Shown one piece after another: positions 7,611-15,422 of a DNA stretch of 64,000 nucleotides. Both the position numbers and the translations under genes were made by a program. The stretch's first letter is position 1, and the number at the start of each line of letters is the position of its first letter. The stretch spans positions 1-64,000 of the forward strand of contig NZ_BQXN01000005.1 in the NCBI RefSeq assembly GCF_045862745.1. The letters run 5' to 3'. The stretch is from Furfurilactobacillus entadae. GTDB lineage: Bacteria; Bacillota; Bacilli; Lactobacillales; Lactobacillaceae. The notes under the pieces are model-generated. The model was not told where the DNA came from. It did no database searches and saw only the letters and a list, made by a program, of their open reading frames with translations.

Positions 7611-8015
7611 GTGCCTTTAAGACGGAATATTTTATTATTTGGTGTCTCAGTTGTCGCCGGTTTAACAAGTACCTTTACACGCTCTAACAAAAAGCAATCT
7701 CATAATCAGACGGCGTTACCAATGTTATATTCTGGCACCTGGAAATATGCCAATCACGACGATCACCGTGTCCATCACTTGCAGATCAACCCGGATCTAT
7801 CACTTCATATTGATGGGCGGCTTGAAAACGCCACGGTTGAAAGCATCAACGCACAGGAACTCGTTTACCTTGATAGCTTTGGCTATCACCTGCGCGTTCA
7901 AACAACCGAGCAACTCCCGGTTGCCCTCTATGATGAAGCAGACAACGCTACGTATGCATTGGTAAGCGTTCAGACGGGGAAAACACCTGTTGATGGTAAC
8001 GCCCTTCCGGATTGA
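7611..8015 (+). CDS. DUF4828-like small protein with N-terminal membrane segment
   Basis: The product is 134 aa. The GTG at 7611 is chosen because GAGGA lies 8 nt upstream; the upstream extension of the frame lacks a ribosome binding site. Residues 3-20 (LRRNILLFGVSVVAGLTS) form a basic, hydrophobic membrane or export segment. The remainder is a small beta-rich domain beginning SGTWKYANHDDHRVHHLQI and containing YDEADNATYAL, which recalls the lactobacillal DUF4828 family of unknown function. A terminator follows. Confidence 0.65.
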   Translation: MPLRRNILLFGVSVVAGLTSTFTRSNKKQSHNQTALPMLYSGTWKYANHDDHRVHHLQINPDLSLHIDGRLENATVESINAQELVYLDSFGYHLRVQTTEQLPVALYDEADNATYALVSVQTGKTPVDGNALPD

Positions 8016-8037
8016 TCGTTACTTTAATTAATAATTC

Positions 8038-8079
8038 AAAACGTCCACTTCGATGTCACCATCGTCGTGGACGTTTTTT
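8038..8079 (+). terminator. Terminator after the DUF4828-like gene
   Basis: AAAACGTCCAC (8038-8048) pairs exactly with GTGGACGTTTT (8067-8077) and is followed by further T residues. Confidence 0.8.
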
Positions 8080-8088
8080 GTTCGTTGA

Positions 8089-8529
8089 TTACTTTGTTAA
8101 ATTAAACTTTTCCCGCTGCTCCGGAGTTAGCCGCCACGTCAGGTAGTGTTCTAACAACTTCATGTCGGTGGCAAGGTTCTCTGGTGTGCACTCACGTTTA
8201 TACGCCGCACGTTCCGCCGTTTCTAACAGTGAGTTCAGCGGAACCAGCCGTGGCCCAATTGCCACAAAAATTTTCAAGCGGTTTTTATCCCGTGAATTTT
8301 CTGGTGTGACGCCCACCTTTACCGCAACGTCAAAACTCCGAAACGCGATGAAATCAGCACATGCCCAGCCGGCTGTTACCGAGAAATCTGGTAAGGCCGT
8401 CTGTGAATCACCAAACTGACGGGTAATGGCGTCTAACATTAACGTCTGTGCCTCATTGATACTTAAATGTTTCTGCTTTGACTTTGCTTTTTCAGGTGTT
8501 GCCTTTTTCTTCTTTTTCTTATCAAACAT
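8089..8529 (-). CDS. Hypothetical basic-tailed protein
   Basis: The product is 146 aa and I do not recognise it. It starts with a lysine-rich segment (MFDKKKKKKATPEKAKSKQK), followed by a folded region of about 115 residues containing a predicted helix (SINEAQTLMLDAITRQFG), strands (DVAVKVGVTP, KIFVAIGPRL) and a C-terminal helical part. There is no signal peptide or membrane span. It lies 22 bp downstream of the GH25-like gene on the same strand and is probably cotranscribed with it. Confidence 0.6.
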   Translation of the reverse strand: MFDKKKKKKATPEKAKSKQKHLSINEAQTLMLDAITRQFGDSQTALPDFSVTAGWACADFIAFRSFDVAVKVGVTPENSRDKNRLKIFVAIGPRLVPLNSLLETAERAAYKRECTPENLATDMKLLEHYLTWRLTPEQREKFNLTK

Positions 8530-8550
8530 GATTATTTTTTCACCCTATCT

Positions 8551-9309
8551 TCATTCATTTTCGAACGATTGCTTGGTTCCATTATAGACCATTAATGACA
8601 GTGACTGGCGTTTACCCGCCACGACGATGGTTCCAGCATCGTTATACATCATGAACTGAACCTGTTTCGGCGACCGCTTATTAAGCTGATCATCGTCTAA
8701 CGCAACGTTAGGAAGTGCCAAATGGTCCTTTAACGCGGTGTACTCCGCCGGGAAGGTCCAAATGCCGACATCCTGCTGATAATCATCTTGCAACATTTTC
8801 ATCATCAGTTTGAGCCGCCCGGCCGTTCGTTTAACCGCCTGGTCAGAATCAAAGCTTGCGCCCGTATTTGGGACCGCAATCATGATGGGCAAGCTTCCCG
8901 TTGATGACCCCACCTGCCGCTCAAAGTAGTCGACCTGGCTTTGAACGCTACTGCTTGGACTATAAATCAGGTAAACCCCAACTTTCAGTGTGCTACCCAG
9001 GCTTCGATTGTAGTTGCCGCTGAACGCATCATCTAGGTACCGGTTCCCCACCGTTGTCTTTAGGTAGGCAAACTTTAGGCCCGTTTTGGCAAGCGCCTGA
9101 AAATCCAGAAAACCGGCCTCCTGATCAATCGCTGCGCCAGTTATCGGGTAGCGCGCCAGTGTCGCTTGGTGCCGCATTTGCCACGCGTGAACCAGTGCAT
9201 AGCCGCCACCGCACAATCCGACAACAATGAGGCTCCCAATTAACCAATGTAAAAAACGGTGACCTCGTTGCTGACGGCGGCGTTTCTCATGCAGTTGTCG
9301 TCGATTCAT
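8551..9309 (-). CDS. GH25 lysozyme-like protein lacking the catalytic DxE, membrane anchored
   Basis: The product is 252 aa from the ATG at 9309; a GTG frame extends to 9348, but the purine-rich stretch lies nearer the ATG. A basic N-terminus (about 20 residues) precedes one transmembrane segment (HWLIGSLIVVGLCGGGYALV), then a domain with the GH25 pattern: AAIDQEAG..DF for GIDVS..QG.IDW, FAYLKTTVGN for F.IKATEG, and LKVGVYLIY for .GAYHF. The catalytic DxE strand of GH25 (usually LDVE) reads MIAVPNTG here, so both acidic residues are missing. It is likely a noncatalytic, surface-anchored wall-binding or regulatory relative. Confidence 0.65.
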   Translation of the reverse strand: MNRRQLHEKRRRQQRGHRFLHWLIGSLIVVGLCGGGYALVHAWQMRHQATLARYPITGAAIDQEAGFLDFQALAKTGLKFAYLKTTVGNRYLDDAFSGNYNRSLGSTLKVGVYLIYSPSSSVQSQVDYFERQVGSSTGSLPIMIAVPNTGASFDSDQAVKRTAGRLKLMMKMLQDDYQQDVGIWTFPAEYTALKDHLALPNVALDDDQLNKRSPKQVQFMMYNDAGTIVVAGKRQSLSLMVYNGTKQSFENE

Positions 9310-9425
9310 CAACCTTTCACCACTCCCCCTGTTTGCGTGCTCGTACACTTTATTTTAGCACGTTAACTGGAAAAGCCAATGTGCCACCACGTTTACAACG
9401 AAACTGGCGGCAAAGTGATCCCTGA

Positions 9426-10286
9426 TTATTCGCGTGAAACTTCCATGGCGTGACGCACATCCTTTAACAGCATCTCGCCAGCCGTGGTCTTCGCCCCTTG
9501 GGCCCCCACCAATGTAAACAAACTATCCATGATGGTTAGCTGGGCGATCAGCGAGCTCATGGATTCACTCCGATAATTAACTTCTTCGGCAACGGACTGA
9601 AAGACAATGTCACTCTTCTTGGCCAGCGGTGAGGCTGGATAACTTGTGATTGCGATCATAGGTACTTGATTAGCGCGTAATTGATCCGCCATCATTAAAG
9701 TGTCATGATTCCGCCCTGAATGCGACACTAAGATTGCCACGTCATCCGGTGTCATGTTAACTGCTTGCATCAGTTGAATGTCCACATCTGGATGAAACTG
9801 CGCGCGAACCGTGGTCCGTAAAAATTTATGATAGCCGTCCAGCGCCACGATTGAGGAACCGCCGAACCCAAAAAAACTTAATAAATGTGCATTTTTGATC
9901 AACTTAATGGCCGCAGCCAAATCATCATCTTTTAGCAGGGCCCGGGTTGCATCCAGCGCATTATCAGCCCCCTGGAAGACCTTATCAACCACAACCGTTG
10001 GTGCATCATCCTCTTCAATTTCGCTGAAGAAGCTGTCCGTTTGATTTGCAATTCCGCCAAAGCCCAAGCTAAATTCTCTAAATGAGCGCCACCCAATTCG
10101 CTTAACAAACCGGCTTACCGTTGCCGTTGAAACCTTGACGTTCTCAGCCAAGTCCTGAATGGTCATTTCACTGGCTTTCGCTGGATTTCCCAAAATAAAA
10201 TCCGCAATTTTTTTATCAGCCCCCGTCAGGTGTTGATAGTTTGCCTTGATAGTACTAACGCTGGTGCGTGCGATAATGGTCGCCAT
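9426..10286 (-). CDS. MurR/RpiR-family transcriptional regulator of gluconate genes
   Basis: The product is 286 aa. The N-terminal HTH_6 domain (about 15-80) contains TIQDLAENVKVSTATVSRFVKRIGW. The C-terminal SIS domain (about 120-270) binds phosphosugars, with SFFGFGGSSIVALDGYHKF and VAILVSHSGRNHDTL as its loops. It is divergent from gntK and next to two gluconate permeases, so 6-phosphogluconate is a plausible effector. GGG directly abuts the ATG with no spacer, which is unusual; an in-frame ATT three codons on has a 9-nt spacer. Candidate operators occur in its own and the gnt promoters. Confidence 0.85.
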   Translation of the reverse strand: MATIIARTSVSTIKANYQHLTGADKKIADFILGNPAKASEMTIQDLAENVKVSTATVSRFVKRIGWRSFREFSLGFGGIANQTDSFFSEIEEDDAPTVVVDKVFQGADNALDATRALLKDDDLAAAIKLIKNAHLLSFFGFGGSSIVALDGYHKFLRTTVRAQFHPDVDIQLMQAVNMTPDDVAILVSHSGRNHDTLMMADQLRANQVPMIAITSYPASPLAKKSDIVFQSVAEEVNYRSESMSSLIAQLTIMDSLFTLVGAQGAKTTAGEMLLKDVRHAMEVSRE

Positions 10287-10295
10287 CCCTTCTGT

Positions 10296-10313
10296 GAATG
10301 AAAATTATCATTC
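10296..10313. promoter_or_regulatory. Palindrome over the regulator's own promoter
   Basis: GAATGAAAATTATCATTC is an 18-bp near-palindrome ending 10 bp upstream of the RpiR-type gene. On the minus strand it covers a possible -10 (GATAAT). Its position suggests autoregulation. Confidence 0.5.
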
Positions 10314-10320
10314 TAATTTA

Positions 10321-10362
10321 TGTAAAAAATTTTCTAGTTTTATTATGCCGCAAACGCTTTCA
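10321..10362. promoter_or_regulatory. Candidate RpiR half-palindrome and cre site upstream of gntK
   Basis: TGTAAAAAATTTTCT at 10321-10335 resembles the TGAAA-n5-TTTCA motif seen before both permeases. CGCAAACGCTTTCA at 10349-10362 matches the CcpA cre consensus TGWAANCGNTNWCA at 13 of 14 positions. Both lie upstream of the gntK -35 box. Confidence 0.5.
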
Positions 10363-10400
10363 GATTGCATCAACTTTCACAAAATATGTATGACTTACTG

Positions 10401-10429
10401 TTGTTAACGCCGGTGATTTCGCCTATACT
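10401..10429 (+). promoter_or_regulatory. Promoter of gntK
   Basis: TTGTTA (10401-10406) and TATACT (10424-10429) are separated by 17 bp. They lie about 50 bp upstream of the gluconokinase ATG, which has AAAGGAG before it. Confidence 0.7.
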
Positions 10430-10476
10430 AGCATGCGTAGATTTAACTAACGACGCTACTAAAGGAGTTTACAAAT

Positions 10477-12030
10477 ATGGACTACATGGTCGGAATGGAC
10501 ATTGGTACAACCAGTACCAAAGCTGTTTTATACGACTTGGACGGGAACGTGTTGGCTTACACCAACAAACTGTATCCGCTCTATCGTGATGCCACTGGGA
10601 TGGCAGAAGAAGATCCTGAAGAAATCTTAGAAGCCGTTGTAAACGGTTTGCAAGAAATTCTCCGGAAAGCCGATTTAAAGAACGGTAAGTTGCACGGTGT
10701 TTCTTTCTCAAGTGCGAACCAAAGTTTGATCGCACTGGACAAGAACCACAAGCCACTGACCCGGGTTATTACATGGGCTGATACCCGTGCAACCAAGTAC
10801 GCGGATCAATTAAAGGCTGATGGCACTGGTAAGACGCTCTATGAGCACACCGGAACGCCAATTCACCCTATGTCCCTTCTATGTAAATTGTTATGGCTGA
10901 AAAATGAACAAACTGACGTTTACAACCAGGCCGCTTACTACTGTGGGATTAAGGAATACGTCTTCTACCGCCTGCTTGGCGTTTGGCAAATGGACATTTC
11001 CGTTGCTAGTGGAACCGGAATCTTTAACATCTTTGACCTCGATTGGGACAAGGATGCTTTGGCCCTAACTGGTGTGACCACCGACCAACTGCCAGCTATT
11101 GTTGATGGTTACGCACAGTCAACCGGCATGCGCGAAGAATACGCAAAGGTCATCGGTTACCCAACTGACGTCCCATTCATTCAGGGTGCTTTTGATGGTG
11201 CCCTCTCTAACCTTGGAGTGGATGCCATTGAAAAGGGTGTCGTTGCGGTTACGATCGGAACTTCTGGTGCCGTTCGTGTCGTGACTGACCATCCCGTTAT
11301 CGATCCTAAGGGCCGGGTCTTCTGTTACGCCTTGACCAAGGACCTCTGGGTTGTTGGTGGTCCCGTGAATAACGGTGGGGTCGTCTTCCGGTGGGCCCGT
11401 GACAGTCTCTTTGATGCCGAAAAGAGTACTGCTGCGCTGTTAAATAAAGACTCTTATGACTTACTGACTGACATCGCTAAGGGTGTTCCAGCCGGATCTG
11501 ACGGTCTTTTATTCCACCCATTCTTAGGTGGCGAACGGGCCCCAATCTGGGACGCTGATGCACGTGGTTCATTCTTTGGTTTGACCCAAATGCACACCCG
11601 CGCCCACATGATTCGTGCCGTTCTTGAAGGGATCGTTTACAACCTTTACACGGTGCTGTTAGCCCTTGAAGAAGTTGTTGGTGAACCTAAGTCCATCATG
11701 GCGACTGGTGGGTTTGCCCGTTCTGAACTATGGCGTCAAATGTTGTCTGATGTCTTCGAACAACCCGTTACCATTCCTGAATCCTTCGAATCCTCATGCT
11801 TGGGTGCCGCTGTGATTGGAATGAAGTCACTTGGTTTGATCGATGACTTGAGCGACGTTAAACGCTTCGTTGGTGAAACACACACCTACCAACCAAATTC
11901 TGATAACTTTGACGTGTACCGCGAATTGGTTCCCATTTACATTCGCCTAAGCCGTCAGTTACAAACGGAATACACCAACATTGCCAACTTCCAAAAGGAA
12001 CATGCGCAACATGGTGAAACAACCGAATAA
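10477..12030 (+). CDS. gntK: Gluconokinase (FGGY family)
   Basis: The product is 517 aa, the usual size for FGGY-family gluconate kinases of Gram-positive bacteria, and is cytoplasmic. The N-terminal ATP fold begins GMDIGTTSTKAVLYD. GAFDGALSNLG and VTIGTSGAVRV lie in the middle. The C-terminal FGGY half has FHPFLGGERAPIWDADARG and MATGGFARSELWRQMLSD (near 407). It phosphorylates gluconate to 6-phosphogluconate for the phosphoketolase or pentose phosphate route. Specificity for gluconate rather than another sugar acid or xylulose rests on the adjacent gluconate permeases and RpiR regulator. It has its own promoter and terminator. Confidence 0.88.
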   Translation: MDYMVGMDIGTTSTKAVLYDLDGNVLAYTNKLYPLYRDATGMAEEDPEEILEAVVNGLQEILRKADLKNGKLHGVSFSSANQSLIALDKNHKPLTRVITWADTRATKYADQLKADGTGKTLYEHTGTPIHPMSLLCKLLWLKNEQTDVYNQAAYYCGIKEYVFYRLLGVWQMDISVASGTGIFNIFDLDWDKDALALTGVTTDQLPAIVDGYAQSTGMREEYAKVIGYPTDVPFIQGAFDGALSNLGVDAIEKGVVAVTIGTSGAVRVVTDHPVIDPKGRVFCYALTKDLWVVGGPVNNGGVVFRWARDSLFDAEKSTAALLNKDSYDLLTDIAKGVPAGSDGLLFHPFLGGERAPIWDADARGSFFGLTQMHTRAHMIRAVLEGIVYNLYTVLLALEEVVGEPKSIMATGGFARSELWRQMLSDVFEQPVTIPESFESSCLGAAVIGMKSLGLIDDLSDVKRFVGETHTYQPNSDNFDVYRELVPIYIRLSRQLQTEYTNIANFQKEHAQHGETTE

Positions 12031-12035
12031 GGTTA

Positions 12036-12067
12036 AAAAACACGTCGCACCCGCGGCGTGTTTTTTT
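12036..12067 (+). terminator. Terminator of gntK
   Basis: AAAACACGTCG pairs with CGGCGTGTTTT (one G-T pair) and is followed by a T-run, immediately after the gntK stop. Confidence 0.8.
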
Positions 12068-12141
12068 CGTCTCATCATGAATCGATCCTAAACAGCTGGT
12101 TAACCACGTATGCCACTAGCCACACAAGAATTCACTTTTTT

Positions 12142-12236
12142 TGAAATAAATCTTCACCCACGACTATAATCGCAGACCCTTGTGGTTCTAAGAAAACGGT
12201 CTCATTCGCGGTATACCACATTGAAATAAATTTACA
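12142..12236. promoter_or_regulatory. Two operator repeats upstream of the first gluconate permease
   Basis: TGAAATAAATCTTCA at 12142-12156 and TGAAATAAATTTACA at 12222-12236 are 15-bp imperfect palindromes with 80 bp between their centres. The downstream one is centred 26 bp before the start of the -35 box, the same spacing as the copy before the second permease. They are probable RpiR-regulator sites. Confidence 0.55.
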
Positions 12237-12245
12237 CGTTGTAAG

Positions 12246-12283
12246 TGGAAACGCTTTCCAAACGACTAATTTTCTGGTATTGT
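12246..12283 (+). promoter_or_regulatory. Promoter with overlapping cre site, first permease
   Basis: TGGAAACGCTTTCCA (12246-12260) is a strong cre-type near-palindrome. Its last six bases serve as -35 (TTTCCA, 12255-12260), followed after 17 bp by TATTGT (12278-12283). CcpA bound here would block RNA polymerase, consistent with glucose repression. Confidence 0.65.
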
Positions 12284-12338
12284 CTTCCAAGTAAGTCATT
12301 ATTAAACATTTTTCGTCATTCGAAAGGAGCCATCCATT

Positions 12339-13706
12339 ATGTCTGGAGCTATGCCTTTTGTGGTGTTATTCTTAGGAATCGCATTACTATTAGTTCTTAT
12401 TATTCGTTTTAAAATCAACACATTTTTAGCCCTTGTCATTACAGCTGTTCTTGTTGCCCTTGGTCTTGGAATGCCAATGGACAAAATTGCTCTATCAGTC
12501 CAAACGGGGATCGGAAGCCAACTTGGTGAACTATCCATCGTCTTTGGTTTTGGTGCCATGCTGGGTCGGTTAGTTGCCGACGCCGGTGGTGCATTCCGAA
12601 TTGCTACAACGTTAATTCACCGGTTTGGTAAAAAACGGCTGCAATTAGCCATTGTGCTTGCTTCGTTCATCATCGGGATCGCCCTTTTCTTCGAAGTTGG
12701 GATGGTTCTGTTGATTCCAATCGTCTTCGCCATTGCGGTTGAAGCTGAAGTGCCAATTTTATATCTGGGGATTTCCATGGCAACAGCGTTATCTGTTACC
12801 CACGGATTCTTACCACCTCATCCAGCGCCAGTTGCCATTTCAGCAGCCTTACATGCTAACGTTGGGAAAGTCCTGTTATTCGGGATCATCATCGCGATTC
12901 CAGCCGTTTACATCGCTGGTCCCCTATTTACCCGATTAGCACAACGGTTTGCCCCATCTGCCTTTGAACAAAAAGGAAACTTATCTTCTTTTGGTGAAAT
13001 CAAACAATTTAAGTTAGAAGAAACACCTAGCTTTGGTCTTGCTGTCCTGACATCACTGTTCCCAGTGATCTTCATGGCCATCACTACGTTATACCAACTG
13101 ATCTTCACGAATGGTGAATTACCAAAGAACCCGTCAACCCTTGACCGGTTCATTGCCTTCATCGGAAGTCCAAGTATCGCCATGATCATGTCCCTTTGCT
13201 TTGCAATGTGGGCCATGGGTTGGCACCGGAACCGTTCCACGAAGGCCATCATGACCTCCATGGAAAACGCCGTGAAGTCCATTGCAATGCTGCTTCTTGT
13301 TATTGGTGGTGGTGGTGCCTTCAAGCAAGTTCTGATTGATGGTGGTGTTGGGAAAGCTGTTGCGAACCTGTTTATCAACACCAACTTCAGTCCCCTTCTC
13401 TTGGGCTGGCTGATTGCCGTTATTCTACGGATTGCGCTTGGTTCCGCAACAGTCGCTGCCTTGACTGCTGCCGGGATCGTTGCCCCATTGATGACACAAG
13501 CCGGTGTGGATCCATCACTGATGGTCATTGCCATCGGTTCCGGTTCACTGGCTGCTTCACACGTTAACGATGCCGGGTTCTGGATGTTCCGCGAATACTT
13601 CGACTTAACGGTCAAGCAAACGTTAAGCATCTGGACCGTTCTTGAAACAGTTATTTCTGTCGTTGGGATTTGTGGCGTTCTGATTCTTAACGTCATCTTC
13701 CATTAA
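12339..13706 (+). CDS. gntP: Gluconate:H+ symporter, GntP family (copy 1)
   Basis: The product is 455 aa, with about 12 hydrophobic segments spread over the whole length, as in GntP permeases (about 440-455 aa). Family signatures visible are FGFGAMLGRLVADAGGAFRIA near residue 70, FFEVGMVLLIPIVFA, HGFLPPHPAP near 155, GGGGAFKQVLIDGGVG, and the C-terminal LAASHVNDAGFWMFREYF. It imports gluconate with protons for gntK. It is transcribed alone from its own cre-overlapped promoter and has a terminator. The second copy follows directly and is very similar. Confidence 0.9.
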   Translation: MSGAMPFVVLFLGIALLLVLIIRFKINTFLALVITAVLVALGLGMPMDKIALSVQTGIGSQLGELSIVFGFGAMLGRLVADAGGAFRIATTLIHRFGKKRLQLAIVLASFIIGIALFFEVGMVLLIPIVFAIAVEAEVPILYLGISMATALSVTHGFLPPHPAPVAISAALHANVGKVLLFGIIIAIPAVYIAGPLFTRLAQRFAPSAFEQKGNLSSFGEIKQFKLEETPSFGLAVLTSLFPVIFMAITTLYQLIFTNGELPKNPSTLDRFIAFIGSPSIAMIMSLCFAMWAMGWHRNRSTKAIMTSMENAVKSIAMLLLVIGGGGAFKQVLIDGGVGKAVANLFINTNFSPLLLGWLIAVILRIALGSATVAALTAAGIVAPLMTQAGVDPSLMVIAIGSGSLAASHVNDAGFWMFREYFDLTVKQTLSIWTVLETVISVVGICGVLILNVIFH

Positions 13707-13721
13707 AAATTATCTTTGATT

Positions 13722-13757
13722 AACCTCTACTTGCTGAGCGCAAATAGAGGTTTTTTT
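13722..13757 (+). terminator. Terminator of the first permease gene
   Basis: AACCTCTA (13722-13729) pairs with TAGAGGTT (13745-13752) and is followed by TTTTTT. Confidence 0.75.
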
Positions 13758-13783
13758 ATTGCTAAATAACCATTTTCATAACT

Positions 13784-13845
13784 TGAAAAAAGTTTTCAGA
13801 AAATCAAGAAAAACGGTTTCATACTAATTGTAAGTCGAGTACAAT
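13784..13845 (+). promoter_or_regulatory. Operator, cre and promoter of the second permease
   Basis: TGAAAAAAGTTTTCA (13784-13798) is a palindrome of the same family as the sites before copy 1. GAAAAACGGTTTCA (13808-13821) matches the cre consensus at 12 of 14 positions and overlaps the -35 TTTCAT (13817-13822). TACAAT (13840-13845) follows after 17 bp. The operator centre is 26 bp before the -35 start, as in copy 1. Confidence 0.6.
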
Positions 13846-13905
13846 GGTGGAGTTGGTTTTCCAAATTGACAACAGGATTTTGCATTCGAGAGGAAAGTTT
13901 AGATT

Positions 13906-15264
13906 ATGACGCCATTTATTGTTTTGATTCTTGGAATCGCGTTACTACTGGTACTGATCATTCAGTTCAAGCTGAATACCTTCGTTTCTTTGATCGTGAC
14001 GTCCATCCTGGTCGCCTTAGGTCTAGGAATGAACCCAGCAGCTATCGCCACATCCATCAAAACCGGGATCGGTGGCTCACTTGGTGAGTTAGCCATTGTC
14101 TTCGGTTTTGGTGCCATGATTGGCCGGTTAGTTTCCGATTCTGGTGGTTCTTACCGAATCGCCAAGACACTGATCAACGCCTTTGGTAAAAAGCACCTTC
14201 AAGTCGCCATCGTTGTTGCTTCATTTATCATCGGAATGTCCCTCTTCTTCGAAGTTGGATTAGTTCTTTTGACACCAATCGTCTTTGCCGTTGCCCTAGA
14301 AGCTGACGTTCCCTTTGTTTATCTGGGAATTTCCATGGCGACCGCACTGTCTGCCACTCAAGGGTTCCTGCCCCCACAGCCTGCACCAACGGCTGTTTCA
14401 ACCGTTCTCCACGCCAACACGGGAACGGTGCTTCTGTTCGGGATCATTGTGGCCATTCCGTGTGTGATCATCGCCGGACCAATCTTCACAAAGATCGTGC
14501 AACGCTTTGAACCAGACGTTTTTGTCGTTAAAAAAGAATTACCTGCCTTTGGTGAAGTTAAGCAGTACAACCTAGACGACACCCCAAGTTTTGGGATCGC
14601 CGCTTTAACCTCACTGTTCCCCGTTATTTTCATGGCCATTTCAACGATCTACACCATGACTGCCTTGCATGGGGTTAAACCCACTCATCCACACGGCTTA
14701 GCGTCCGTCATGATTATGCTGGGTGATCCCGTTATTGCCATGGTCATTTCCCTGCTCTTTGCCATCTGGTCCATGGGCTTTAACCGTGGCCGGACGATGA
14801 AGGAAATCAGTGGCACGATTGAAGACGCCATCAAGTCGATTGCCATGTTGCTGATGGTTATTGGTGGTGGTGCTGCCTTCAAACAAGTTCTGATCGATGG
14901 TGGTGTTGGGACAGCCGTTCAACAACTGATGGCTGGTTCAAAACTGTCACCATTCATCCTAGGTTGGTTGATTGCCGTAATTCTCCGTGTTTCACTGGGA
15001 TCTGCGACTGTTGCCGGGATGACTGCTTCTGGGTTGGTTGTGCCATTGATGCACGCAACTGGTGCTGACCCAGCCTTAATGGTTCTGGCCATTGGTGCCG
15101 GTTCATTGGCCGCTTCACACGTTAATGATGCCGGCTTCTGGATGTTCTCAGAATACTTCGACCTGACCGTTAAACAAACGTTGAGTATTTGGACCGTCCT
15201 TGAAACCATTATCTCCGTCGTTGGGTTACTGATGGTTCTACTATTAAACACGGTTATTCATTAA
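13906..15264 (+). CDS. gntP: Gluconate:H+ symporter, GntP family (copy 2)
   Basis: The product is 452 aa, a close paralogue of the preceding permease, colinear throughout. FGFGAMIGRLVSDSGGSYRIA, FFEVGLVLLTPIVFA, QGFLPPQPAPTAVS, GGGAAFKQVLIDGGVG and AASHVNDAGFWMFSEYF are shared landmarks. The main differences are in the loop around residue 260 (GVKPTHPHG) and HP(P)HP versus QPQP substitutions in the substrate-lining segment, so affinity or substrate may differ. It has its own promoter and terminator, so the copies can be expressed differently. Confidence 0.88.
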   Translation: MTPFIVLILGIALLLVLIIQFKLNTFVSLIVTSILVALGLGMNPAAIATSIKTGIGGSLGELAIVFGFGAMIGRLVSDSGGSYRIAKTLINAFGKKHLQVAIVVASFIIGMSLFFEVGLVLLTPIVFAVALEADVPFVYLGISMATALSATQGFLPPQPAPTAVSTVLHANTGTVLLFGIIVAIPCVIIAGPIFTKIVQRFEPDVFVVKKELPAFGEVKQYNLDDTPSFGIAALTSLFPVIFMAISTIYTMTALHGVKPTHPHGLASVMIMLGDPVIAMVISLLFAIWSMGFNRGRTMKEISGTIEDAIKSIAMLLMVIGGGAAFKQVLIDGGVGTAVQQLMAGSKLSPFILGWLIAVILRVSLGSATVAGMTASGLVVPLMHATGADPALMVLAIGAGSLAASHVNDAGFWMFSEYFDLTVKQTLSIWTVLETIISVVGLLMVLLLNTVIH

Positions 15265-15272
15265 TTAACATC

Positions 15273-15302
15273 AAACGGGCTGCCACGGCAGACCGTTTTT
15301 TT
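15273..15302 (+). terminator. Terminator of the second permease gene
   Basis: AAACGGGCTGCC pairs with GGCAGACCGTTT (one mismatch) and is followed by a T-run. Confidence 0.75.
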
Positions 15303-15422
15303 GTCTTATAAAATGAGCAACTGATCGTCAACGCTAGTTTAATCCCCTCATTTTGGCTATACTAGTACTATTATTATCTAACCGCCACCAACACGTTTAC
15401 CTATAGGAGCAACCACATTCCC

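Noticed and set aside
7404..10313. One shared operator for the oxidoreductase and RpiR genes
   Set aside because: The half-sites are similar, but the spacing between arms differs by three bases, so a common regulator is not supported.
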